A stretch of DNA of 64,000 nt, from the NCBI GenBank assembly GCA_036927565.1, contig JAYESD010000001.1, positions 251,439,097 to 251,503,096 of the forward strand. The letters run 5' to 3'. The position numbers and the translations under genes are program-made. This document shows positions 33,850 through 44,322 of the stretch, piece after piece. How positions within the stretch are numbered: the first letter of the stretch is position 1; every line of letters starts with the position of its first letter. This stretch comes from Tuctoria greenei (lineage: Eukaryota; Streptophyta; Magnoliopsida; Poales; Poaceae). Under the pieces are notes generated by a model. It ran no database searches. It worked only from the letters and a program-made list of their open reading frames with translations, and was not told where the DNA came from.

Positions 33850-35202
33850 TTAATACTTGCATATAAATATTGTTTTCGGGTTCCTTACTTCATGCTTCTC
33901 TTCCTTGCACAGATTGTTAGCACTCATAAACATTTTCTTGCACGGCAAAACATCAACAACTTTTGATCCAGCCACACCAAGTTTCAGATCAAAATAAAAA
34001 GGACCAATCTGAGTAATCTTGCTTGAACTATTAGATGAACATTTAACAAGACTCAAGTAATTATCTAAAAGGGCAACATCCTCATCATTCTCCCTCCCAT
34101 GGATCAAAGCCGTCTTTTGCTTTGCAGGTGCATCAATTAATTTTCTCATATTTGCAGCAACTGTATTAATATATTTGGCTTTGAATTCAGCTCCCATAAA
34201 AGTATACTTTGCAAGCATCAGTTCAGATGAAATATCTTTATTCTTCTCCTTCAAACTAATAGGCATAGAGCCAATCTTCAATGAAGTATTTTGATCACTG
34301 CAACTTGTTTCATAGGCATGAACCTCAAGCATTGTAATATCTTTTGAACCACTGGCAGCATGCAAAAGAAATGGAACAACTACATCATTCTTCTCCCCTT
34401 GGAGCAATGCCATCCTCGGCTTTGGGGTGTCTTTGGGTGCCCTTTTCTTTTTTCGAAACATCAGGAAACTCTGTTGCATTGATAGCACTTTCCTTCCTCG
34501 GCTTCAGCACATTAGATATACCTTTATGCATGAATGACTAATTATTAGAATGCCCCCCATGCGTTGCATCACAATCGAACTGCCATGGCCTCCCCAAAAC
34601 CAAATGGCATGCACTCATCGGCACCACATCGCAGTCTACAGTATCAATATAGTTGCCCACTGCAGATTTTACTTATGCTTCGTGAGTGATTCTCAGTGTA
34701 CCACTTTGATTCATCTACTGTATATAACGTGGAGTAGGCAGCCTCCATGTTGACAAAGACAATGCATGTATCACATCTGAACTAATAACATTGTGAAACT
34801 TCCACCATCAACAATTAACTTGCATACCTTTTCTTTTATTTTCCATTCTGATTGGAAAATAGAACAACACCGTCCCTTCAAATTAGCAATGGTGCCATCA
34901 CCTTGTACTTCTTGAAACATCAATGATAACTATTTGAAGTATGATCAGAATCATCAGTCACTGGTTTATTAGAAACCTCAATATGTTGTTTAGGTGTTAA
35001 CAAAGACGTTTCAATACTTGCAGTAGTAGAATCATATTGAGAACCTTTTTCACAAACACATCAGAATCACGATTCATGGCTTCATTTTTTGATGCAATAG
35101 CACTCGCAAAACTGTTTTGAGATGTGGGTGATGTATTAGTTTTAACAATAGCGCTAGCTGAGTCCTCACAGCTGCCAGCAGAAAATTCAGTTTTTGAACC
35201 AA
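33850..35202 (-). pseudogene. gypsy gag/protease remnant
   Basis: Reading minus, the part near 34,820 holds an aspartic protease site LIVDGGSFTNVIS, followed by ISSDVIHAL. Near 34,640 to 34,590 it reads CDVVPMSACHLVLGRPWQFD, the typical end of a plant gypsy retropepsin. After one stop (SNN then TAG region, about 34,540) the frame continues as an open stretch of 212 codons (34,488 to 33,850) with KKKRAPKDTPKPRMALLQGE, a hydrophilic linker not recognised as a domain. The upstream part (35,200-34,990) is Ser/Ala-rich and in a different frame. Several stops make it dead. No RT motif is present. Confidence 0.7.
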
Positions 35203-35685
35203 TATGAATATATAGTTTAAACTCTCTAATGTTTTTTATTATTAGATAAGCTTTCACTATATTTGTAACATTTGATTTATGTTAACTCTTGACGTGTCGA
35301 AGAAAGTAATGATCATAGAGGTAATTATTGGTGTTAGTATCCATTAGTAACTTTCTAACCATATATGTTGCCTCTTAGATTCATCGGTTTTATTGTCTTT
35401 TCACTATAACATTTTAGTATTCCCAAATGATACTTGCCCCCACTCCCCATTCCATGATCTGTGGATTCCATGTTTCTACATATATTTATCATATATTACT
35501 TCAACCACAATCAAATACCTTTTTCCTCTAATAAGTCAAAATCAGGAAATTTACACTTTGCTTAGCCATTTCAGCTTCCTAAAAAAAACTTTTTGCTTAA
35601 AAAATTGCATTCTTGTGGGATTCTTTCAACCTCATTCAAGTTGTTGGAACTTCTACCTCGTATTCCACTTTTTTATTTATGAAAC

Positions 35686-35719
<34 letters not shown>

Positions 35720-35908
35720 CGCGCGCACGTGTGTGCGTTTGTGTGTGTGTGTGTGCGCACGCGTGCGCGTGCGTGTGTGTGTCTGTGTGCACGCATGTGT
35801 GCATGTGTGTGTGTGTGTGTGATGTGCTTAATATGTAAAAAATATGCTCATTTGTTTTAGGAGCTCAAAGTGGCAACAATTATAAGTCAGCTTGAGGTAT
35901 TTTTCTCA
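35203..35908 (-). repeat. Dispersed repeat X, module a, copy 1 (with GT microsatellite)
   Basis: The minus strand aligns with 61,700-62,284, from GAAAAATACCTCAAGCTGAC through ATGATAAATATATG to AAACTATATATTCAT. It carries a long GT/GC microsatellite (35,686-35,822) at the place where the other copies have CA or CG repeats. Part of it is an inverted copy of 36,376-36,665. Confidence 0.75.
35686..35822 (+). repeat. GT-rich microsatellite
   Basis: Long GTGTGT runs interrupted by GCGCGCACG and GCGTGCGCG. Open frames here (Cys-Val repeats) are products of the dinucleotide repeat and not genes. Confidence 0.95.
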
Positions 35909-36375
35909 ATTGCTTTTGTTGTGTGATAGTTTTCCTCATGAAACAAGGATAACATACAAGCGTCATTACACTTCTTCATATAATGTTATACTTAACAAAA
36001 GGAAATGTTTCATGGTCGTGGTGTATCTCTCATGGTCGTTACCACCGATAAGTTGTTGAAACATGGAAATCTGACTTTCACACATCTTCTACTACAAAGA
36101 GGATACTTTTGTTGTACCATGCAAATGATGTTATGCAGAATGCCATAAAGAAATAGTAGTGGATACATAATGAACTCATGAGAGTCATCCCTGCTGCCCT
36201 CAATGAAGTTTTCAGCAACGGTTATGATTATGGATGGAAGGTTGTAAAATGGCTGGTATGTATAACATATTCATATGTGTTATTATCATGTACAAACTTT
36301 AGAGATGTATTAAAACATTGTTTCTTTAACATAACAATGTTTGGACATCTACATACTAAGAAAAAGGTAAATTGT
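35909..36375 (+). other. Spacer between inverted X copies
   Basis: No transposon motif recognised. A short stretch (about 36,100-36,260) reads HANDVMQNAIKK and then, after a stop, NELMRVIPAALNEVFSNGYD, which looks protein-like but is not identified. The part GATGTATTAAAACATTGTTT (36,304) recurs at 49,033, so at least the right end belongs to repeat X. Confidence 0.35.
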
Positions 36376-36491
36376 TGAAATAGGAAAATACCTAAAGCTG
36401 ACTTATAACCTTTGCCAGTTTGAGCTCCTGATGCAAATGAGCATATTATTTAAATAATAAGAACATCACAGACACACACATACATACACAT

Positions 36492-36538
<47 letters not shown>

Positions 36539-36665
36539 TAGAGAGAGACATGCATGCACACGCATGCACGCACACGAGCACACACAGTTTCATAAATAAA
36601 AATACTGGAATGTGAGGTAAAAATTCCAACAACTGAATCAACGCAAGACTGGAATCCACTCAGAA
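36376..36665 (+). repeat. Dispersed repeat X, module a, copy 2 (with CA microsatellite)
   Basis: Aligns with 61,690-61,850 (AAATACCTAAAGCTGACTTA, TTTGAGCTCCT, AATAAGAACATCACA) and, inverted, with 35,614-35,908. A CA/GA microsatellite lies at 36,470-36,540 and a CACG-rich part to 36,585. Confidence 0.75.
36470..36590 (+). repeat. CA/GA microsatellite
   Basis: A run of CACACA followed by GAGAGA and CATGCACGCACAC. It is the inverted counterpart of the GT tract at 35,686. Confidence 0.95.
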
Positions 36666-36756
36666 ATCATTTCCTACCTCAGCCAAATCATCATTGAATG
36701 CCAAGTCCTACTGTATCCTTCCTAAAGAAGGCAAACAACAGTCAAATCTAAATTCC

Positions 36757-38301
36757 CACTACAAGAAACGAGTAAAAGGTCGTTGGCCTTATAACCATCG
36801 GTTCCCTTCTATAGCCGACGTACATACTTTATAACCGTCAGTAAACCGTCAGCTTTCCCCGACACTCTTTATTCAACATTTTAAACTCGTAAAGTCGTCG
36901 GTCCCGACACATTTAAATCATAAAGACGTAAGTTTCAGATGCCAATGCATTTAATCTTTATAACCGTCGGCCTAATACCGACACATTTAATTTCTTTATA
37001 GCTGTCGGCCCTAGGGCTCACCGACAACTTTATTGGCATAAAAATGTCGGCTGTCCATCTCACCTGACACCAATAACCCATACATTTTCATTTGTTTAAC
37101 CGCACCTCAAGTAACTCATGGTCGTTCATTGTATTCCTTTGGAGCTTGCTGACATGTTTTTATTTTTTTTAATTGTTAATTCCTACTCGATCATTGGAAT
37201 GAGTGATCGTCAACACTTTTTTATTTTCTAACTCAGAGGTTGTCGGACATCTAGCGCAGATCTGACCCGACAACAAAGGGGATGAGGAGGTGGCGGAGTT
37301 CACCCACACCAACCCATCCACACCGCTAGGAATCACCATATCGGCAAGGGAGCACACGAGCTGCGTGGACTCGTAGCGGTCGTCAAACGCTGAGATGAGG
37401 AGGCGGTCGCTGTGGGTGTCGAGGACGGAGGCTGTAGGGGCCCCTCAGGCATCAGCATCGAAGGCGCTGGCTTGGTAGATGGCGGCTCCGGTAACAGCGG
37501 ACAGACTGGATGGAACCGCAAATGCCCAGGCACCTTGGAGGCGAGGTAGACTTGGAGGACACACGACAGGTGGTGGTCCCGGAAGCGGCAGAGGAAGGCT
37601 GGGTTGGAGGCGTGGCGGCACCAGCAATGGCAGACGAGGGCGCCCTAGAGGCTGGTGGGGAGGCCGACACAGAGCAGAATCTCTTGCAGGAGGTCATAGT
37701 CGCCGAGGACCAAGGAAGCGGAGGTCTCCGACACCAAGGAAGCAGTATCTCCCGCAGGACCAAGGAAGCAGGATCAACCGCAAGAGCTTATCCGTTCTGG
37801 TGGTGTGCGGCTAGAAGTTGGCAAGTGGGCGGTGGCGCAGTTGAAGTAGTGTGCAGTCAGGTTTCACAGTTCACAAGTAGTGGCAATATAAAAAGAGGGA
37901 CTGTGTGTGTAGAGGATTGGAAAATCGCAGGTTACGAGAGAGAATCGGGGGCAAACAGGTGTAGCCGTCGGCTTGGAAACTGAAGCTGACAGCTTTAGTC
38001 TATAAGCGTTGGGCAACACAACAAACCGATGGTTTTAACGTTTGGGCGAGAGAGGCTGTTTTCAGGGGGTGCCAGGTCCAACATATGACCGTCAGTCTTG
38101 GAGGAGAAACCGATGCCTTTGGGTAGGGCCGTCGGGATTTTTGGAGGAATCGACATAAATTATTATGGCCGTCAGCCGCTACAAAAGGACCAAAAGTTAT
38201 ATATGTTGGGGGGTACTAAACTGACGGTGTTAGACTATTTAAGTTCGATGGCCCCGACGGTTATAATCTCCCCAACACCCTATTACCAAATTCTTGTAGT
38301 G
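36757..38301. mobile_element. Non-autonomous CACTA element (1,545 bp) carrying a gene fragment
   Basis: Terminal inverted repeats CACTACAAGAA (left) and TTCTTGTAGTG (right) are flanked by the 3-bp duplication TCC (36,754-36,756 and 38,302-38,304), the hallmark of CACTA transposition. Subterminal zones (36,780-37,075 and 37,965-38,280) carry repeated CCGTCGGC and CCGACA motifs, different from the GAGACG family of the large element. No transposase is encoded. The middle is a GC-rich insert with an F-box-like fragment on the minus strand, the arrangement called Pack-CACTA. Confidence 0.92.
37200..37770 (-). pseudogene. F-box-like gene fragment captured by the small CACTA element
   Basis: F-box proteins recruit substrates to SCF ubiquitin ligases. 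Read minus from about 37,735: DYDLLQEILLCVGLPTSL, a TAG, then ALVCHCWCRHASNPAFLCRF, then RDHHL and PGHLRFHPV. This fits the F-box pattern seen in many grass proteins (LLxEILLRLxxPxSLxRAxLVCxxWRRxxSDPxFLRRF). After a frameshift near 37,450 it continues SDRLLISAFDDRYESTQLV, like the region after the F-box in that family. There is no convincing start codon, one stop and one shift, so it is a fragment. Its GC content is well above that of the flanks, as expected for a captured grass exon. Plus-strand frames over the same bases are shadows. Confidence 0.72.
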
Positions 38302-38587
38302 TCCCAGGAAAAAAATTACAACCCTTTTGTTAAGGTTGCACTATTAGCAGCCCGAAAAGTGATGCAGATCCACAATGGGAGCTGCAGGATGTCTCATTCA
38401 TGAAAATCATGAGTTGCTAGAGTCCTTCCAGCACCGGAAAGGACAATGGCATGCCATGATGAAAGCTGAGCAGCCTCGATGCGTTCTACTTATAAATCAT
38501 CCTTCCAACAACGGTAGGAAAGTACTACCACCAAGAAAACACGCGTGAAGCAGCATGCAAACAATTACCCTAACAGCATTGAGGCAT
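38302..38587 (+). other. Unassigned flank of the small CACTA
   Basis: Continues the sequence into which the CACTA inserted (duplication TCC). No gene or known repeat recognised. Confidence 0.4.
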
Positions 38588-38910
38588 TCAGAATCACAAA
38601 AAGAAAAGAAAAAACATGGAACATGTCACCAACTGGCCACGAATCACCCTTGGCACCCACACCAACTGAAACAAAGAAATCAAAATTCTGTCCAACGAGC
38701 ATCCCTAATAATAAATACTTCATCTGTTATGAAATAACTGAGGACAGAAAATCTAGTTCAAAATAGCTGTCTTCGTCATAATACATTTCAGTTTCAGTTG
38801 ACTTAAATCCCTGATTTTTTTAGTGAACGTATGTTAACCATCTTGTTGGCATTGAACAAATAATTAATGACCTTCAACCTGCATCAGACCTTCTCCTCTC
38901 TTTATCTCTA
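38588..38910 (+). repeat. Dispersed repeat X, module b, copy 2, left part
   Basis: Aligns with 62,285-62,575: CTTGGCACCCACACCAA, AATGAGGACAG-like AACTGAGGACAG, TTAACCATCTTGTTGGCATT, AATTAATGACCTTCAACC. Interrupted at 38,910 by the minus copia and continued at 48,530. Confidence 0.8.
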
Positions 38911-39501
38911 TGTAAGATCGAAGAGCACGTGAAAAGCTACCAGAGGGAGGGGGTGAATGGTAGATTTAAAAATCTTACGCAGATGAAACAATTAAACCCC
39001 AAACCCTTCCGGCAGAAAAACGATCTGTTAAAGAAATCGTGTGTGAGACTAATCTAAAGTGATAGATATCAGAGAGAATCAAGTCACGAAGACAACACAA
39101 AAAGAATCACTCAAATCCGTCGAAAAAAAACTCAAGTTATGATCGAAAGATCAAACAATGGTCAATCTGTCCTACCCGAGAAAAACAGTTCTGAAACGCT
39201 GCAAAGAAACTCGTGTAGATCAGAAACCACAAATCCAATGACCGTGAAATTTTGGCATATGATAGATAATCAAGTTATAAAGACAACCGAAAAAGAATCA
39301 CGTCAATTGGATCTGTAAAACTCGAGTTATGATAAAACCACCGACGAAAGGTAGTGCTGTCCAGAAACTCGACAAGTAAAACTTGTCTGGATCAAGTCGG
39401 ACGAACAAGGCACAAAAGTTCCTTCAAACTATGAATTTTATTCAATAAAACACAAGAGGAACAGCCCCAAAGTCGTGCACCACGAGCTCTGGGCTCCCTT
39501 G

Positions 39502-39509
39502 CTTATATA
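39502..39509 (-). promoter_or_regulatory. TATA box of minus copia 3' LTR
   Basis: TATATAAG on the minus strand, followed by CAAGGGAGCC. Confidence 0.6.
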
Positions 39510-40289
39510 ACCAGCCCTTAGGCAAACCCAATATCTACTAGGACTCCAATCCTACTCAGATCACGAATCGTAACTTTCCATAACTGCTCAAGATTCTTCT
39601 ATACGCAGATAGAAGCAATCTTAAGACTTCCAAACACCTTAGGAACGTATCCCACATTCCTAAACAACTCAAATTCGTGACACACACGAAATACTAACAT
39701 AACCAACTCGATACTTTCCATACCGAGCCATAACCGACTCCCCCGCAGCCAAAGTCATCAACTGGTACGATCCGATCCTTCCAACCAGATCTTCCCATCC
39801 ATAAACCATCTTTGGAACCATGTTGCCATGTCATGCACCGCATGCATACGTACATACACCTTCCTTCGATGTCCAGTAACCTTCGTATGCACTGCCCTTT
39901 ATTCAATCATTCTGTGCGACCTCCTGATCAGCTCAACCACAGTTCCTCCCGAACTTGGTTGTTGGAACCTCATCTCCTCCCTGAGACTAGTCCAATGGAT
40001 CCTGTCACCAGCCATGACTTGAACTCAAGCAACACCTGCACATTAATAAACAACCAATCCATACGAGCCCAAGTCCTCGACTTGACTCAAGTTAGTTCTG
40101 AACACAACACCTTACGTGAGAACCTCACATAAGCATGTTGCAAAACCACAGTAACACGATATCATCCATATCAACCAAAACGCACCAAAAACTTAGCAAA
40201 TGAATACTAAGCAATCTTTCCAACAATGTAAAGCAAGTACGAAACATTGCAAATGAAAAGCAGAAGCACTGCGGTCAAGTTCCGGACCT

Positions 40290-40640
40290 TGCCAGAGCAA
40301 CCCGGATCTTGAGCCGGAGCTAACAAAAGCTAGTAGAACCTAGCACCGGAGCTTACCAAAACTAGTACAACCAAGCTCCCGCCGGAGCTTACAAAACTAG
40401 CAGGACCTAGCGCCGGAGCTAACCAGAACTAGCCGGAACTAGTAAACCCAAAAGCCGGAGCTAGAAAAATCAACTCGGAGCTTAGCAAAAACACGCCAGA
40501 GCTATCAAAGGCATGTCGGAGCTAAAAACAAAACTCATCGGAGCTGACCAAAGCTAGTCGGACCTAGCATCGAACGTAACCGGAGCTACCCAAAACAAGC
40601 CAGACCTACCGTCAGACCTTGCTGTAGCTCAGAGCTAGAG
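40290..40640 (-). repeat. U3 array of AGCTCCGG motifs, 3' LTR
   Basis: On the minus strand AGCTCCG recurs nine times with spacing of roughly 25-45 bases, between CTAGTTTTGG and GGTCCGGC-type words. The plus copia LTR has only about one exact copy, so the array expanded or was kept in this subfamily. Confidence 0.75.
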
Positions 40641-40744
40641 TTGGACCTTGATAAAAAGGTGTTTTGGTGATATTCAAAACTTTTATCATCAAAGCCAACT
40701 GTATTCACTACAAGCCAACGTATTCAGCACACATAGGTCTTACA

Positions 40745-40756
40745 ATCTCCCCCTTG
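40745..40756 (-). other. Polypurine tract (minus copia)
   Basis: On the minus strand CAAGGGGGAGAT lies directly before the LTR start TGTAAGACC. Confidence 0.8.
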
Positions 40757-41721
40757 ATGAATGCATTGGCAACACCATTTAAAATCCGAACATTGGCTTA
40801 TTCACATAAAAGTTTTGAAGACAATTTCTCCCCCTTTGTAAATCAAAAGTAAAATGAGAAGAAAATCTCTCCTCTCCCCCTTTATTATCTCTCCTTATGC
40901 ACATATTCTTTTTATTCATGCTTATCTCTCCCCCTTTGACAATGTATTCAGCAAGTCATGAACATATAAACAAATTATCTCTCCAACTTTAGTTGTTATG
41001 AGCATATTATAACATATACATATAAACAAAGCTCATCCAAGTCATACTATCAAGTACCTTACATTATCACATCAATGAAATACATAAAGTAGTGTAAGCC
41101 ATGCTAGAGATGAAATGTAATTTTCAATTTAAGCAAGTCATGATCTCACAAACTTAACTATCTCAAAACCTGAAAGCATGACACTAGTTGCTGCATTTTA
41201 TTATTTTTCAGAGCATAAATTTATATCATATGATATTTGCAAGAGATTATATGCGCATCTGCCTTAATCTAACCAACCAAGCCAAGCCTATGTCATTTGA
41301 CAATCAGAAGCTTAAGGACATGGTTTTAGTCATACACAACTTCTTCCAAGTTCATATCTAAGTGCAATGACAAGCCATCTCAAAAGAAGAAGTGCAATGC
41401 ATGCATATTCTCTTGATCTTTTCTCAATTTATATTTGTTCATAAAAACTCAACATGTGAGTTGATTACTTGATTAATTCTTTATGATTAAAAGCATTTGT
41501 GAGCATGCAACAAGTTCAAAACAGCAAGAAAGTTCGACCATGACTAGATTTAGTGTAAGTAATTATTCCAATTACTAGACATGGCAAAAACTACAAAATG
41601 TGTAACTCCAATTACTAGCATGTAAAAGGAATCACAGATTCATATATGTATGAAATACTATGCTCATATTATTTTAATTTCAGATTCACACATAGACTTC
41701 CCAAGTTTCAAAAAATCCCCC
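40757..41721 (-). other. copia 3' untranslated region (minus copia)
   Basis: Non-coding and AT-rich, matching 24,796-25,787 of the plus copia in reverse. No envelope-like frame. Confidence 0.75.
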
Positions 41722-42183
41722 TCAATTTAAGCCATGAGGATGCATAACCCCTATTTCACTAAAAATGTAACAAAAACGAGTGAAATCCAAAAGTTTTGTA
41801 AAAATGTCAGCCAATTGTTGTTCGGTATCTACATGGTGAAGCACAATGTTTCCTTTTTCAACGTTATCTCGGAGAAAAGTGATACCTAATATCAATGTGC
41901 TTAGTTCTAGAATGTTGCACGGGGTTTTTGGCAATGCAAATAGCACTAGTGTTACCACAAAATAGTGGAACACTATCTAGATCAACCCCATAGTCCTTAA
42001 GTGTTGAACAATCCAAAGAATTTGTGAGCAAGCACTAGCAGCAGCTACATATTCAGATTCGGCTGTGGATTGTGCAACTGAATTTTGTTTTCTAGAGGAC
42101 CAAGCAACAAGAGAATTACCAAGAAAATGACAAGCACTGGAAGTACTTTTCCTATCAATCCTACAACCCCCAAAATCAGCATC
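41722..42183 (-). pseudogene. copia RNase H (minus copia, broken)
   Basis: After a TAG at about 42,181 the same frame continues DADFGGCRIDRKSTSSACHF, SVAQSTAESEYVAAASA and SQILWIVQ. A frameshift near 42,010 and another near 41,880 follow, after which RDNVEKGNIVLHHVDTEQQ and DIFTKLLDF are readable. It ends at 41,722 with HPHGLN. Confidence 0.85.
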
Positions 42184-44313
42184 CTAAAAAGCTTTCAAAG
42201 TAACAGTTGAGGAAGAAGGAAGAAAAATGCCAAATTCTTGAGTTCCATGTAAGTACCTGAGAATCCTTTTGACGGCTTGACAATGTGAAACACGTGGGGA
42301 GGCTTGAAACCGTGCACAAAGACATACGCTGAATTGTATGTCCGGTCTTGATGCCGTGAGATACAAAAGTGATCCGATCATGCTTCTATATTCTTTTTGA
42401 TCCACGGATTCACCATCTTCATCAAGTTCAAGTGTTGTTGCTGTTCCCATTGGTGTCTGAAGAGGCTTGCTTTTGTCCATGTTAAAGCGCCTTAGGAGGT
42501 CTTTGGTATACTTCGTTTGATGCACAAAGGTACCCTCCTTGGTTTGCCTGATTTGCAGCCCCAAAAAGTAAGTGAGTTCACCCATCATACTCATTTCAAA
42601 TTCGGAACTCATCATTGCTGAAAACTTGGACACAAGATCATGAGAAGCACAACCAAAGATAATATCATCCACATACACTTGAACGAATAATGAGTCATTG
42701 CCATGCTTAAGCACAAAAAGAGTTTTATCAACCTTGCCCATGGTAAACCCCTTTTCAAGTAAGAATGTTTTTAACCTATCATACCATGCTCTAGGGGCTT
42801 GTTTGAGACCGTATAAGGCTTTGGACAGTTTGTAAACATGATTAGGAAAATTTGGATTTTCAAAACCCGGTGGTTGTTTGACATAAACCTCCTCTTCTAT
42901 GTAGCCATTAAGAAAAGCACTTTTAACATCCATTTGATATAGCTTAAAACCTTTAGATGCTGCAAAAGCTAACAAAATTTTTATGGCTTCTAATCTAGCG
43001 ACAGGAGCAAAAGTTTCATCAAAATCTAGACCTTCAACTTGAGTGAAACCTTGAGCAACCAACCTAGCCTTATTCCTAACCACAACCCCATCCTCACTTT
43101 GTTTATTTTTATATACCCATTTAGTTCCAATTAAAGTGTGACCTAGAGGTGGAGGTACTAGTTTCCAAACATTATTTCTTTCAAAATTTTCTAACTCTTC
43201 TTGCATGGAAATAATCCAAGATTCATTAGTGAGTGTGTGTGATATATCTTTGGGTTCAAAAGAAGCAACAAAAGCATAATGAGCATGAGAGTTTGGATCG
43301 AAAAACCTGGACCGTGTGACTCGTTCGTGCATGCTTCCAATCATCTGTTGTGGGGGATGATATTTGTAAAACCGTAGGGGAACAAATGTCTCACAAGCTT
43401 CTTCTTCATTAGGTTCATCGTAGATTGATGAGCTTGTGACTTGTGGATGATCAGGACCAGCATAGGTGATAGCCGGAGCTTGTTCAACGTCCGGAGCTGG
43501 ACACGTGTCAACTTCGGAACTACCAGGCAGTATCACCGATTCTTCTTCATCTTCAAAAATACCCTCCCCCTGAGGATACGGATCTGGTCCTGCAACACCG
43601 GAGCTAGTACCTGGGCTAGCTTCATCAAAAGACACTTCACAAGTTTCCACAATTTTGTTAGTGTCAAGTAAGAGCGCATGGTAGCCTCTAGTATGAGATG
43701 GATAACCAAGAAACATGCCATCAATGGATCTAGGTTCAAATTTATCAATATTACCATGTTTCCTAACAAAACATTTGCAACCAAATACCCGAAAGTGTGT
43801 AACACTAGGCTTATGTCCAAACCGGAGCTCATATGGTGTTTTACCTAGCTTAGCACGCAAGAAAACACGATTTGAGACATAACAAGCGGTTGCTAACGCA
43901 TCAGCCCAAAATTTCCTAGGAGTTTGATATTCAGTCCTAGCCATCTCAACTAAGGTTATGTTCTTCCTTTCTACAACACCGTTTTGTTGAGGTACATATG
44001 GTGAAGAGAATTGATGATCTATTCTATTTTCAGCACAAAAGTGATCAAAAGGTTGATTTTTAAATTCAGTTCCATTATCACTTCTAATTGCTTTTAATGA
44101 TCTTGGGTGATCAACTGATAATCTAAGAAATAAAGTTCTAAAGTGACTAAAAACTTCATTCTTAGACGCCATAAAGTAAACCCAAGAGTATCTAGAATAA
44201 TCATCAACGATAACAAGAACATACCATTTACCTCCGAAGGATTGAACACGTGAAGGTCCTGTCATGTGGCGTGAGCAACCTGAATCCACAATCCAAATAT
44301 TCTCCTTCCTCAA
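42184..44313 (-). pseudogene. copia pol: protease start fused to integrase core, then reverse transcriptase
   Basis: A long open frame of 709 codons. It starts with the protease site VDSGCSRHMTG and passes directly to PSRVQSFGGKWYVLVIVDD of integrase. Compared with the plus copia, about 565 bp (equivalent to 6,003-6,568) are missing: the rest of protease, the zinc-binding domain and the first catalytic Asp of integrase. The deletion keeps the frame. The remaining integrase has SDNGTEF and QQNGVVERKN. RT is complete in sequence: GTKWVYKNKQ, ARLVAQGFTQ, YQMDVKSAFLNG, LYGLKQAPRAWYDRL, and the catalytic YVDDIIFG (about 42,650-42,673). It stops at a TAG just before RNase H. Confidence 0.92.
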
Positions 44314-44322
44314 ACGTGTAAC

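Larger units (their letters stand above)
32881..35202 (-). mobile_element. Truncated Ty3/gypsy-like fragment (gag/protease part plus LTR-like end)
   Basis: Read on the minus strand, a gag/protease coding remnant (35,200 to about 33,860) is followed by an LTR-like sequence beginning TGTTAGAGTCAAGG at about 33,669 and running to about 32,881, with a TATA box at 33,509. Reverse transcriptase and integrase are absent between protease and LTR. It sits inside repeat X. The exact edges are inferred from where X similarity stops and resumes. Confidence 0.6.
38911..40744 (-). repeat. 3' LTR of the minus copia
   Basis: The LTR is 1,834 bp and nearly identical to 46,679-48,529, except for a loss of about 20 bp near 39,057 and scattered substitutions. 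Its U3 (about 40,290-40,640) contains nine CGGAGCT sites in loose tandem array. Confidence 0.92.

Noticed and set aside
35393..35860. Open frame of 155 codons with Cys/Val repeats
   Set aside because: It is a translation of the GT microsatellite and of AT-rich repeat X, with no domain.
37479..37983. Plus-strand Gly/Glu/Arg-rich frames of 111 and 157 codons
   Set aside because: They are shadows of the F-box-like fragment on the minus strand.
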